From: Skermanella sp. TT6
Lineage (GTDB): Bacteria > Pseudomonadota > Alphaproteobacteria > Azospirillales > Azospirillaceae
Assembly: GCF_016653635.2 (NCBI RefSeq)
Contig: NZ_CP067420.1
Location: forward strand, 179,501 to 243,500
Direction of reading: 5' to 3'
Length of the DNA stretch: 64,000 bases
Shown here: piece by piece, positions 43,146 to 50,667 of the stretch
Layout: every line of letters begins with the position of its first letter
How positions within the stretch are numbered: the stretch's first letter is position 1
The notes under the pieces: model-generated
What the model was told of the DNA's origin: nothing
What the model saw: only the letters and a program-made list of their open reading frames with translations
Database searches by the model: none
Translations under genes and position numbers: made by a program

Positions 43146-43409
43146 TCAGGTCGTCCGGTAAGCGACGAAGGTGAAGATCATGTCGACCGTCTCGCCGTCG
43201 TCGGCCAGCGGGAGATGGATACCGGAGACGCTCTGAACCGTATTGTCGCCTACTGCATAGGCCGGCGCCGTCATCCTGGCAGCGCCTATCTCAACTACGG
43301 CGGATCTGTCCGTCCAGACCGGGCCGGTGCGCGTGATCTGGGAAAGCTTGGACAAGCATCGTCCGGTGTAGTTTCTGCTGGATCTAGCGGTGATCCCGTT
43401 CCCGATCAC
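43146..43409 (-). pseudogene. PAS-type protein C-terminal fragment (weak)
   Basis: The end QSVSGIHLPLADDGETVDMI, FTFVAYRTT resembles the C-terminus of Rhodospirillales PAS-type proteins (LPLSxDGxTVDMI...Y). The upstream part lacks a credible start. It is probably a truncated relic. 43410-43565 has no supported gene. Confidence 0.3.
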
Positions 43410-43565
43410 ACGGTATCTGTGGACAGCCTGGCTGGCGGTGCGGCAGTCCGGACACGACGCACCGGATCACGTTCCCTGAACGGCAACGCAAAGGTCAGCC
43501 GGGCCAGCCTGCCTCACCTTGTCGATGCGGCAGTCCGGGATTGGGAGGAGCTCATGCATGTACCA

Positions 43566-43754
43566 CTATATGTTGCTCCTCCCGAAGGAACTCCAGCCCC
43601 ACTTCAGGGCCTTCCACGCAAACCGCGGGAGAACCAGAAGCGTAGACACGTCGTCGTAGTGCGCGCGCATCCACTGGTGGAGTGACGACCGGATCCCCGG
43701 CGCCGCGGGAAGCGCCGCCCGCAGTTCGGCCATGGCATCCTCGCGCCGCGGCAT
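43566..43754 (-). pseudogene. Truncated copy of the 122-aa small protein
   Basis: The first 38 codons (AMAELRAALPAAPGIRSSLH, QWMRAHYDDVSTLLV) match the intact gene at 36965-37333. After that the sequence is unrelated (PRFAWKALKWGWSSFGR) and stops. The breakpoint at about 43640 is where copy B of the duplicate begins. Confidence 0.8.
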
Positions 43755-44033
43755 CGGTCACCTGTCTCGCCAGCGTCGAAACAATGTAGAAGGACGTGTC
43801 CGGGAACCGTCAGGGACTCATCAGACATACGCCATACGGCTGCATCGCACCTGCTAAGGTCGGATTTCTGGAGCGTGTCGCGAGCTCTACGCCGCCATGC
43901 CCGAGGGGACAGGCTTGTCAGATCCGCAGAGTTCGGAACAGGCTTCAGCACCCGGGCACGGTGTCTGTGAAACCCATGGAACGCCGGTTCAGAGTTCGGC
44001 GTCGAGAACGGCGAGCAGAAGCGGATGGCGCTG
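43640..44033. repeat. Direct duplicate, copy B (related to 37214-37800)
   Basis: Same order and orientation as copy A: start of the small gene, then the nearly identical upstream segment (43755-43858 against 37334-37438), then the PIN-gene end. In copy B the PIN gene is long and the small gene is truncated; in copy A it is the reverse. Confidence 0.85.
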
Positions 44034-44439
44034 CGCGGAGAAGGGATCGGTGACCGTGACGCCGCGCCACGTGAAGCCGTCGTGCAGGTCCTCCGACAGC
44101 AGCAGGCGGCAGCCAGCGTCCGCGGCGACCGCCAGGATCACGGCATCCCACGCGGCAACGCCGTGGTCCGCCGCCAGATCCATGGCCGACGCCAGCGCCG
44201 CCGCCGTGGTGTCGTGCGTCGCGAAACCGTTCCGCCACGCCAGCACCGACGCCCGCGCCTCGATGGCCGGACGCCTGGCCTTGCGGGTCAGCACCCGGAA
44301 CAGTTCGCCCAGAACCTGCACGGGAACGACGACGTTGACCAGCGGCAGCGCCGCGACCAGGGCGGCGGCCCGTGCCTGGGCTTCCGATCCGTCGACACCC
44401 TCGGCGTAGGCCAGGGTCGGTGTCCAGGGCCAGCTTCAC
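43989..44439 (-). pseudogene. PIN-domain (VapC-like) toxin, apparently frameshifted
   Basis: A GTG at 44439 opens MKLALDT, the PIN start with its first Asp. The correct continuation TLAYAEGVDGSEAQARAAAL is in another frame. Then follow VPVQVLGELFRVLTRKARRP, DLAADHGVAAWDAVILAVAA, GCRLLLSEDLHDGFTWRGVT, RHPLLLAVLDAEL. A deletion near 44415 breaks the frame. If real, the toxin is inactive, unless the part from MQVLGELF at 44321 still works. It is coupled to the Phd antitoxin by GTGA overlap. Confidence 0.7.
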
Positions 44440-44711
44440 GCTTCGGTCCCGCCGGGAGGCGCCGCGCCTTCGTCATCGTCGTCATAGAGTTCGTCCCGGT
44501 TCCAGCGGCCGATGTCGGTTGCCGGCTGCCCCCGCGGACGGGCCAGCAGGGCGTCGCGCGCCCGCATCCTCGTCCGCAACTCGCCATCCGCCGGTGCCAG
44601 CGTCGCGACCGGCGCGCCATGCGAGGTCACGAGATAGGATGTCCCGTCGCGGACTTCGCGGAGCAGATGGGAAAACCGGCGGTTCGCCTCCGCCGCGGTG
44701 ATCGTCTTCAT
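44436..44711 (-). CDS. Phd/YefM-type antitoxin, 91 aa
   Basis: The N-terminal DNA-binding domain is MKTITAAEANRRFSHLLREV, RDGTSYLVTSHGAPVATLAP, a classical Phd/YefM sequence. The C-terminal half is acidic and disordered (DIGRWNRDELYDDDDEG), the part that wraps around the toxin. It is coded just before the PIN toxin and should repress the operon from the palindrome 13 bp upstream of its start. Confidence 0.88.
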   Translation of the reverse strand: MKTITAAEANRRFSHLLREVRDGTSYLVTSHGAPVATLAPADGELRTRMRARDALLARPRGQPATDIGRWNRDELYDDDDEGAAPPGGTEA

Positions 44712-44723
44712 GCCGGCCTCGAA

Positions 44724-44741
44724 AGTGTAGATGATTACACT
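44724..44741. promoter_or_regulatory. Palindromic operator of the Phd/PIN operon
   Basis: AGTGTA-GATGAT-TACACT, a perfect 6-bp inverted repeat with a 6-bp spacer, 13 bp before the antitoxin start. It is in an AT-richer patch that should include the promoter. Phd-type antitoxins bind such palindromes. Confidence 0.7.
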
Positions 44742-45451
44742 ACATCAAGGCCTGCGCCTTGGAGAGGGAAGCGCGTTCGGGGAGCGGGACTTCGTCCCGA
44801 TGCGGGAAATGGCAAGGTCCTGGGGCCGGCCACCCTGATCCCCACCAAACCAGTTCCCATCCGCCCGCTGCCAGCGATCAAGTCGCGGAAGCGCTACAGT
44901 AATGCGACACGCAGCGTCGCCACAGCGTCACGAAGGCGTGGCACAGACGCGACAAGGGCGTGACACAGACGCGACGGTGCCGTCGAACCTACGTCCAGGA
45001 TGCGGCCACATGGCGCCCGATCGGTCCGCGATGCCCGGCCCGGGGCCGGCGAGATCTCCGGCCAGCCAAAGCGCCGGCATGCCGAGCCCGGGGAACGGCG
45101 ATGCGGAATCGCGGTCCAGATCCGTTCCATGGCCGACAAGAAAGTTGCGGCCGGCGGCGCAGGGCCGATAATCCGACCAGGACGTTCCGTGCCGGGCACG
45201 CCAGGCGGTCCGGTGGCCGCGCCGGAACGGGGCAGGGCGCGGCGGCCGGCGGGCCGGAACCGTCGAGCGGGGACCTGGAACCCGGGGGGCATGAGGGAGC
45301 ATAAGCAAGAAGGAAAGCCAATCCGGACCAAACAGCAGGAAACCGTGCGATCACGCGGGTGATCGCCTGTGTGACGGCGGGCCGTCCAGAAAAAATCCGT
45401 ACACTGATCCGGATGGGTTCCAGATATGACAGGGGAGGTCTTGAGGTGCCG
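44742..45451. other. 710 bp before the relaxase gene, candidate transfer-origin region
   Basis: No gene can be supported. It holds two 19-bp direct repeats at 44935-44975 and further partial repeats to the left. oriT is usually next to the relaxase gene, so this is the first place to look for it. Confidence 0.45.
44935..44975. repeat. Two 19-bp direct repeats upstream of the relaxase gene
   Basis: GGCGTGGCACAGACGCGAC at 44935-44953 and GGCGTGACACAGACGCGAC at 44957-44975, 22 bp apart with one mismatch. More degenerate copies (GCAGCGTCGCCACAGCGTC) precede them. Spacing close to two helical turns suggests a protein-binding array. Confidence 0.65.
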
Positions 45452-46672
45452 ATGAGCCGAAGGTCGCGATACTTCTTCAAGCGTGACGAGGACGGGATCG
45501 AGCCTCGCATGCATATGCGAAAGCCGGTCGATGGAGCGATGGAGGCGAGTGCCAGCCGGCTGAAAGCCCCGACGATCATGGGACGCGGGCGGTGGGCCTA
45601 TGTCCGGCCGGCGGCAGCTTCCCAGCAGCGCGTGACGGTCAAGACGAAGATCCAGCCGGCGGCGAAGGCGGCGGCCCATGCCCGGTACCTCGAGAAGCGA
45701 GCGGCGGGCCTTGACGGCCAGGACGCGCGCGGCTTCACGGCGACCGGGGATGATGTCGACCCGAAGGGCCTGGCCGAGGAGTGGTCGGAAGATCGGCATC
45801 ATTTCCAAACGATCATCTCGCCGGAACGGGGCGACCGGCTCGATATGCGGCGCTACGTCCGCGACGTGATGGCCCGGTACGAGCGGGATCTGGGCTCCAG
45901 ACTAACATGGTGCGCTGTGATACATTATGACACCGGACGCCCCCATGCTCATGTCCTGATCCGCGGGCGGGATGATCGGGGCGGTGATCTGGTAATCGAC
46001 CGGGAGTACATCCGGCACGGCATGAGGACGCGGGCGATGGAGGTCGCGACGAAGGAGCTGGGCTTGCGGTCAGCGCAGGAAATCGCCGCGTCTTCGGAGA
46101 AGCGCCGGCGCGCTCCGGAGGCCGGTATCGGGCAGGCGGAGGGGCTTGGGAAGGCGGCCGGCTGGCAGCTTCACCTGAACGTCCCGGCTGAGCGGTGGCA
46201 TCCGACGACCCAGGCCGTCCTGGCCGATCTGGCCGACCGTGGCTTGCCGTACCAGATGCACTTCGCGGCGGACAAGGCGAAGCGCCTGACGGTCAGCGTC
46301 GGCCCATACGACGACGCGGTCAGGGTGGCGCGCGAGCTGGATGCGGCCTTCGGCGAGCGGCTCCGCGACCCGACAGGGAAGATCGCCCGCGACGACGTGC
46401 GTCTGTCCGGGCCCGTGTGGGGCGCCTTCGAGCCGCAGGGGGACCGGGACTTCACCCACTGGACGGTGAAGGGCCTGCCGCTGGAGCGGAACGCGGCGCG
46501 GGACCTGCGCGGGTTGCGGGGAGCGGAGCGGGTCGCCCTGCGTGATGGATTGCGCGCGGCGGCGGACGCGAAGCTGATGGAGCGGTACGGCGCGTTCTAC
46601 GCCGGATCGGAACGGGTCCGGGCGCTGGAGAAGCTTCGGGAGCTGCAGCGGGGGATGGGCCACAGATACTGA
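45452..46672 (+). CDS. Conjugative relaxase (MOBP/DUF3363-like), 406 aa
   Basis: The start is the ATG at 45452 after GAGGTGCCG; a GTG at 45446 is possible. The catalytic part has the RYL region AAAHARYLEKRAAGLDGQDA (Tyr candidate), HHFQTIISPERGDRLDMRRY, and the metal-binding His pair in YDTGRPHAHVLIRGRDD, then VIDREYIRHGMRTRAMEVAT. The C-terminal 180 residues resemble the DUF3363 extension (HWTVKGLPLERNAARDL). It is shorter than typical DUF3363 relaxases (about 650 aa). It nicks oriT and pilots the strand; the coupling-protein gene follows 16 bp later. Confidence 0.85.
   Translation: MSRRSRYFFKRDEDGIEPRMHMRKPVDGAMEASASRLKAPTIMGRGRWAYVRPAAASQQRVTVKTKIQPAAKAAAHARYLEKRAAGLDGQDARGFTATGDDVDPKGLAEEWSEDRHHFQTIISPERGDRLDMRRYVRDVMARYERDLGSRLTWCAVIHYDTGRPHAHVLIRGRDDRGGDLVIDREYIRHGMRTRAMEVATKELGLRSAQEIAASSEKRRRAPEAGIGQAEGLGKAAGWQLHLNVPAERWHPTTQAVLADLADRGLPYQMHFAADKAKRLTVSVGPYDDAVRVARELDAAFGERLRDPTGKIARDDVRLSGPVWGAFEPQGDRDFTHWTVKGLPLERNAARDLRGLRGAERVALRDGLRAAADAKLMERYGAFYAGSERVRALEKLRELQRGMGHRY
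45917..45933 (+). promoter_or_regulatory. 17-bp tra/trb motif, copy 1 (inside relaxase gene)
   Basis: GTGATACATTATGACAC. It fits the consensus GTGATA-N5-TGACAC seen before traG, trbC and trbG. Being inside the coding sequence, it may be a chance match or an internal control site. Confidence 0.45.
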
Positions 46673-46678
46673 AGAGGA

Positions 46679-46695
46679 GTGATATAAAATGACAC
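46679..46695 (+). promoter_or_regulatory. 17-bp motif, copy 2, overlapping the traG start
   Basis: GTGATATAAAATGACAC; the ATG of the coupling-protein gene (46689) is inside it. Binding here could block translation start or transcription. Confidence 0.65.
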
Positions 46696-48683
46696 TGAGG
46701 GACAAGCTTGTCGGCACGGCCAGCGTGCTGGGGATCGCCGCGGCTACCTGGGGGCCGACATACTGGCTGGCGTCGCGGTTCGGTTTCCATTCGGCGCTGG
46801 GCGGCTGGAAGCCGTTCGGGGTGCCGGTGTACTGGCCCGGGCAGTTGGTGGCCTGGGCCGGCCAGTGGGGCCAGGTCCACCAGACGCCCTTCGCGATAGC
46901 CGGCGGGACGATGCTGGCCGGGCTGACGCTCAGTCTGCTGCTGGCCCGCCTGGGAAGGGCGGGTGGTTGCGCATCACAGCCGCCGGAATTCGGCGCCGGC
47001 ACCTGGGGCACGCTGAAGGATGCGAAGCGTGCCGGGCTCCTCGATGACAGGGGCGTGGTCCTGGGCAAGCTGGACGGCCGACTGCTGACCCATCACGGGG
47101 CGGAAGCGGTGCTGGTGTCGGGCGCCACCCGGTCGGGCAAGGGGCGCGGCACGGTGGTTCCGACCCTGCTGTCGCACCCGGGGTCGGCGTTCATCCTGGA
47201 CACCAAGGAGGAGCTGTTCTTCGGGACGGAGAACGAGGAGTACAGGTTCGAGGGCACCAGCGGCTGGCGCAAGTCCTTCTCCCACTGCATCTACTTCAAT
47301 CCCCTGGACAGGCGGTCGGCGCGGTTCAACCCGCTGTTCGAAGTCCGCAAGGGTGAGGACGAGGTCGGGGATGCCCAGGCCATCGCGGCGATCCTGACCG
47401 ATCCTGCCGGGGTTCGCGACGAGCCGGACATCTGGGACCGGGCAACCCGGGAATTCTATACCGGCCTGATCCTGCATCAGCTCTACGCCGCCCCGGACCC
47501 GGAGAAGACCCTGGCGGGCGTCCGCCGGCAGCTCGTCCGGCCGATGGAGCACCTGTCCTGGGAGATGCGGAATACCCGGCACCTGGGCGATCGTCCGCAT
47601 CCCGTCGTCGAGCGGGCGGCACAGGCGCTGCTGGAGCGGGCGAAGGGGAATGATCGCTACCTCTCGTCGGTCCTGGCGACCGCGGACTCGCACCTGAGCC
47701 TGTTCGACAACCCCGTCGTGGAATGGACCACCCAGACGTCGCAGTGGTCCATGGGCGACGTCATGTGCAGTGATCACCCGGTCTCGGTCTACCTGTCCAT
47801 GCCGGCTTCGGACGAGGAGACATTGATCGTCCTGCTTCGGGTCATGATGAAGCAGTTCCTGACCGTGAACATGCGCCATCTCAGCCGGGACAACCGGGGG
47901 CGCAAGAAGAAGCACGACTGCCTGATCGTCGCGGACGAGTTCCCGGCGCTGAAGAGGATGAAAAGCTACGAGCTGCTGATGAAACGGTTCGCCCAGTACG
48001 GGGTGAAGTCGTTCAAGACTGTCCAGAGCTTCAACGACATCGACGCTGCCTATACCCGCTACAACACGATCCGGGAGAACTGCCACGTCACCGTGATCTT
48101 CGCCTCCGCCGATCCGACGACGCAGAAGCAGCTGTCGGGGATGCTGGGGAAGGACACCGAGTACCGGCAGATGGAGAACCTCCAGGGGAGCCGGTTCGGG
48201 GTGATGCTCGGCAACAAGTCCATCGTCACCAACGAGGTCCATCGGGACATCGTGTCTCCCGGCGATGTGCGCGAGCTGGAGCCGGGAGACGAGTACCTGC
48301 TGGTCACCGGCTATCCGAAGTTCAGGGCGAAGAAGGTGCGGTACGACGAGGAGCCGGTGTTCCGGGACCGCCTGCTGCCGGCGGCCGAAGTGGGCGACGG
48401 CGCGGGCAACTACCCCGACCTCCCCGGGAAGGTCGGGATCGGATGGCTTGGCATGCAGGCGTCCTGCCCGCCGATGCCCAGGAAGGCCGATCCGAAGAAG
48501 CCGCCGGAGGATGCACCGACAAGGAAGCGGCCGGGGACGAAGGAGCCCCGGGCGGCGCCCCGGGATCTCCCGGACCCGCAGGACGGGGCGGCGGAACCCG
48601 GAGCGCCGCCGGCTGAAACCGTCGTGCCGGTGACCAGGCCGCGGCGGAAGAGAATCCTGGCGATCAAGGGAGACGGCGCATGA
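46689..48683 (+). CDS. traG: Type IV coupling protein (TraG/VirD4)
   Basis: 664 aa with GAGGAG before the ATG. It is anchored by two N-terminal membrane helices (KLVGTASVLGIAAATWGPTY, TPFAIAGGTMLAGLTLSLLL). Walker A is VSGATRSGKGRGTVVPTLL and Walker B is KKHDCLIVADEFPALKRM, as in the TraG/VirD4 family. It brings the relaxosome to the secretion channel. The last 60 residues are Pro/Lys rich. Its stop overlaps the next gene by ATGA, so traG, the RHH gene and trbB are coupled. Confidence 0.95.
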   Translation: MTLRDKLVGTASVLGIAAATWGPTYWLASRFGFHSALGGWKPFGVPVYWPGQLVAWAGQWGQVHQTPFAIAGGTMLAGLTLSLLLARLGRAGGCASQPPEFGAGTWGTLKDAKRAGLLDDRGVVLGKLDGRLLTHHGAEAVLVSGATRSGKGRGTVVPTLLSHPGSAFILDTKEELFFGTENEEYRFEGTSGWRKSFSHCIYFNPLDRRSARFNPLFEVRKGEDEVGDAQAIAAILTDPAGVRDEPDIWDRATREFYTGLILHQLYAAPDPEKTLAGVRRQLVRPMEHLSWEMRNTRHLGDRPHPVVERAAQALLERAKGNDRYLSSVLATADSHLSLFDNPVVEWTTQTSQWSMGDVMCSDHPVSVYLSMPASDEETLIVLLRVMMKQFLTVNMRHLSRDNRGRKKKHDCLIVADEFPALKRMKSYELLMKRFAQYGVKSFKTVQSFNDIDAAYTRYNTIRENCHVTVIFASADPTTQKQLSGMLGKDTEYRQMENLQGSRFGVMLGNKSIVTNEVHRDIVSPGDVRELEPGDEYLLVTGYPKFRAKKVRYDEEPVFRDRLLPAAEVGDGAGNYPDLPGKVGIGWLGMQASCPPMPRKADPKKPPEDAPTRKRPGTKEPRAAPRDLPDPQDGAAEPGAPPAETVVPVTRPRRKRILAIKGDGA

Positions 48684-49036
48684 AACGGCAGAAGGCGGGC
48701 ACTCCCAAAGCCCGGTTTGATCTTCGGCTGCCGGCCGACCTGGACACGAAGGTGCAGAAGATCGCCACCAGGGCCGGCACGACCCGGACCGCCGTACTGG
48801 TCGCCGCGGTCGAGCGCTTCATCTACGCCGAAGACACCCAGGCCGGCGTCGAGACGATCCATGAGCGGGTCGCGGCCCTGACTGTCGGACAGGACCGGAT
48901 GATGTGGGAGCTGCTGGAGGTCCGGGCTTACCTGGATACCTTGGCGCAGACGATATGCGGCAGCCAGGGGAAGTTCGACGCGTTCCTGGCCGCCGTCGAC
49001 AAGGTGAAATCCGAACTGGCGGAGGACGCGGGATGA
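48680..49036 (+). CDS. Ribbon-helix-helix protein between traG and trbB, 118 aa
   Basis: The N-terminal 45 residues are RHH: KARFDLRLPADLDTKVQKIA, TRAGTTRTAVLVAAVERFI. The rest is a helical, possibly coiled-coil region (HERVAALTVGQDRMMWELLE). This CopG-like gene is usually found at this place in trb operons. It could bind oriT or regulate the operon. ATGA overlaps at both ends. Confidence 0.8.
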   Translation: MKRQKAGTPKARFDLRLPADLDTKVQKIATRAGTTRTAVLVAAVERFIYAEDTQAGVETIHERVAALTVGQDRMMWELLEVRAYLDTLAQTICGSQGKFDAFLAAVDKVKSELAEDAG

Positions 49037-49992
49037 GGAACGAGATCGCGTCCGGCCGGACGCTGGCGGCCTACCGGCGCGCGCTGGGTGGCACGATCCG
49101 CGGCGCCATGGATGACCCCAACGTGGTCGAGGTCATGCTGAACCCGGATGGAAGGATCTGGGTGGACCGGTTGACCGGCGGCAGGGCGTGCACGGGCGAG
49201 ACGATGGACCCGGAGGACGCGCTCCAGGTGATCGACCTGGTGGCCGACCATGTCGGCGAGACCGGGATCGGCTGGAACCGGCCGCTCTTGTCGGCCGACC
49301 TTCCCGAGACGGGAGAGCGTTTCCAGGCCATTCTGCCGCCGGTCTCGCGGGCGCCGATGTTCACCATCCGGAAGAAGCCGCCGGTCGTGTTCACGCTGGC
49401 CGACTACGTGCGGGACGGCATCATGACCCGGCGGCAGGCCGATGTCCTGGAAGATGCCGTCGACCGGCGCATCAACATCATCGTCGGGGGGTCGACCGGC
49501 AGCGGGAAGACGACGCTGCTGAACGCGCTGCTGGCGCTTCCCGGGTTCACCCGGCACCGCATCCTGATCGGCCAGGACCGGGACGAGCTCCAGTGCTCGG
49601 CGCCGGACATGGCATCCCTGCTGGCGCGCGAGATGGATCCCGTCGTCACCGTGCACGACATCATCAAGGCCAAGATGCGCCTGCGCCCGGACCGGATCGT
49701 GATCGGGGAAGTCCGGGAAGGGGCACCCTGCCTGGCCATGCTGAAGGCTTGGAACACCGGCCACCCCGGCGGCCTGGGATCCATCCATGCTGACAGCGCC
49801 GCGGAGATCTTCAACCGGCTGGAGGAGCTTGTCGGAGAAGTCACCGCCTGTCCCCAGCACCGCCTGATCATGCGATCCGTCAAGGTGGCCGTGTTCATCG
49901 AGCGGACAGAGGAAGGCGTGCGGCGGGTGACCGAGATCCGAAAGCCGACCGGGTATAAGGACGGGGAATTCCAGACCGAGCTCATCTCCTGA
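49033..49992 (+). CDS. trbB: Conjugation ATPase TrbB (VirB11 type)
   Basis: 319 aa. Walker A is IIVGGSTGSGKTTLLNALL, Walker B-like LRPDRIVIGEVREGAPCL, and the His box is NTGHPGGLGSIHADSAAEIF. The N-terminal domain has DPNVVEVMLNPDGRIWVDRL. It forms a hexameric ring at the inner membrane base of the channel. A Walker A-lacking paralogue is coded at 62247-63281. The start ATG (49033) overlaps the preceding stop. Confidence 0.95.
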   Translation: MRNEIASGRTLAAYRRALGGTIRGAMDDPNVVEVMLNPDGRIWVDRLTGGRACTGETMDPEDALQVIDLVADHVGETGIGWNRPLLSADLPETGERFQAILPPVSRAPMFTIRKKPPVVFTLADYVRDGIMTRRQADVLEDAVDRRINIIVGGSTGSGKTTLLNALLALPGFTRHRILIGQDRDELQCSAPDMASLLAREMDPVVTVHDIIKAKMRLRPDRIVIGEVREGAPCLAMLKAWNTGHPGGLGSIHADSAAEIFNRLEELVGEVTACPQHRLIMRSVKVAVFIERTEEGVRRVTEIRKPTGYKDGEFQTELIS

Positions 49993-50015
49993 GGGCTGGA
50001 TGGGACTGCCCGTTT

Positions 50016-50050
50016 GTGATACTTTATGACACTATGTCACTATATGGCAC
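50016..50050 (+). promoter_or_regulatory. Tandem 17-bp motifs before trbC (copies 3 and 4)
   Basis: GTGATACTTTATGACAC at 50016-50032 and ATGTCACTATATGGCAC at 50034-50050, 18 bp apart. They lie 23-57 bp before the trbC start and probably overlap its promoter. The pair is the strongest site in the cluster. Confidence 0.7.
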
Positions 50051-50072
50051 AGCGGCAAGACAGGAGATGGAC

Positions 50073-50393
50073 ATGGGCTTTCGCGAAATCGCTCTCACCG
50101 CCAGGACCTTCGCGCTGTCGGGACTGGCTTCGATGGCCTCGGCTCCCGCCCGGGCCGCTGGCGGCGGCATGCCCTGGGAAGACCCGCTGTCGCAGGTCGC
50201 GAACTCCATCACCGGTCCGGTCGCGGGGTCGATCATCGCCATCGCCATCGTGGCATCGGGTCTGACGATGGCGTTCGCCGCGGGCCAGGGCATGCGGACC
50301 TTCGCCGGCATCATCTTCGCCGGATCGATCGTCGGGGTCGGCCTGCTGTTCTTCATGGGCCTGTTCGGCCTGACCGCCGGGATGGTGTTCTGA
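50073..50393 (+). CDS. trbC: Pilin TrbC (VirB2 type)
   Basis: 106 aa. The signal peptide ends near SAPARAAGGGM, followed by two membrane helices (GSIIAIAIVASGLTMAFAA, IIFAGSIVGVGLLFFMGLFG), the usual pilin topology. The start is the ATG at 50073 with GGAG 6 bases upstream; earlier in-frame starts would translate the operator repeats. TrbC is processed and in RP4 cyclised by TraF, and a TraF-type peptidase is coded at 60591. Confidence 0.9.
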   Translation: MGFREIALTARTFALSGLASMASAPARAAGGGMPWEDPLSQVANSITGPVAGSIIAIAIVASGLTMAFAAGQGMRTFAGIIFAGSIVGVGLLFFMGLFGLTAGMVF

Positions 50394-50394
50394 G

Positions 50395-50664
50395 ATGGCG
50401 GGCGACGACGTTCCGGGGTTCCGGATCACCCTCCATCAGAGCCTGCTGGAGCCGGTGACGATCAAGGGGGTGGCGCGCGTTCCCGCCATCCTGATCGGGA
50501 CCGTGGGGGCCCTGCTGGTCTTCTCGCTTCACAAGGTGACCGGCGGCGTGCTGCTGACCGTCGGGCTCTGGACCGTCGCCCGCCACCTCACCGGGATCGA
50601 CCCGCACATGTTCGACTTCATCACGCGGCGGGCCCGGGCGCGCCTGCCGTTCCTGGGGGGTTAG
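50395..50664 (+). CDS. trbD: TrbD (VirB3 type) membrane protein
   Basis: 89 aa with two membrane segments (GVARVPAILIGTVGALLVFS, VTGGVLLTVGLWTVARHL) and the VirB3-like FRITLHQSLLEPVTIKG start. It starts one base after the trbC stop. It belongs to the inner-membrane complex and is next to the VirB4-type ATPase. Confidence 0.9.
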   Translation: MAGDDVPGFRITLHQSLLEPVTIKGVARVPAILIGTVGALLVFSLHKVTGGVLLTVGLWTVARHLTGIDPHMFDFITRRARARLPFLGG

Positions 50665-50667
50665 ATC

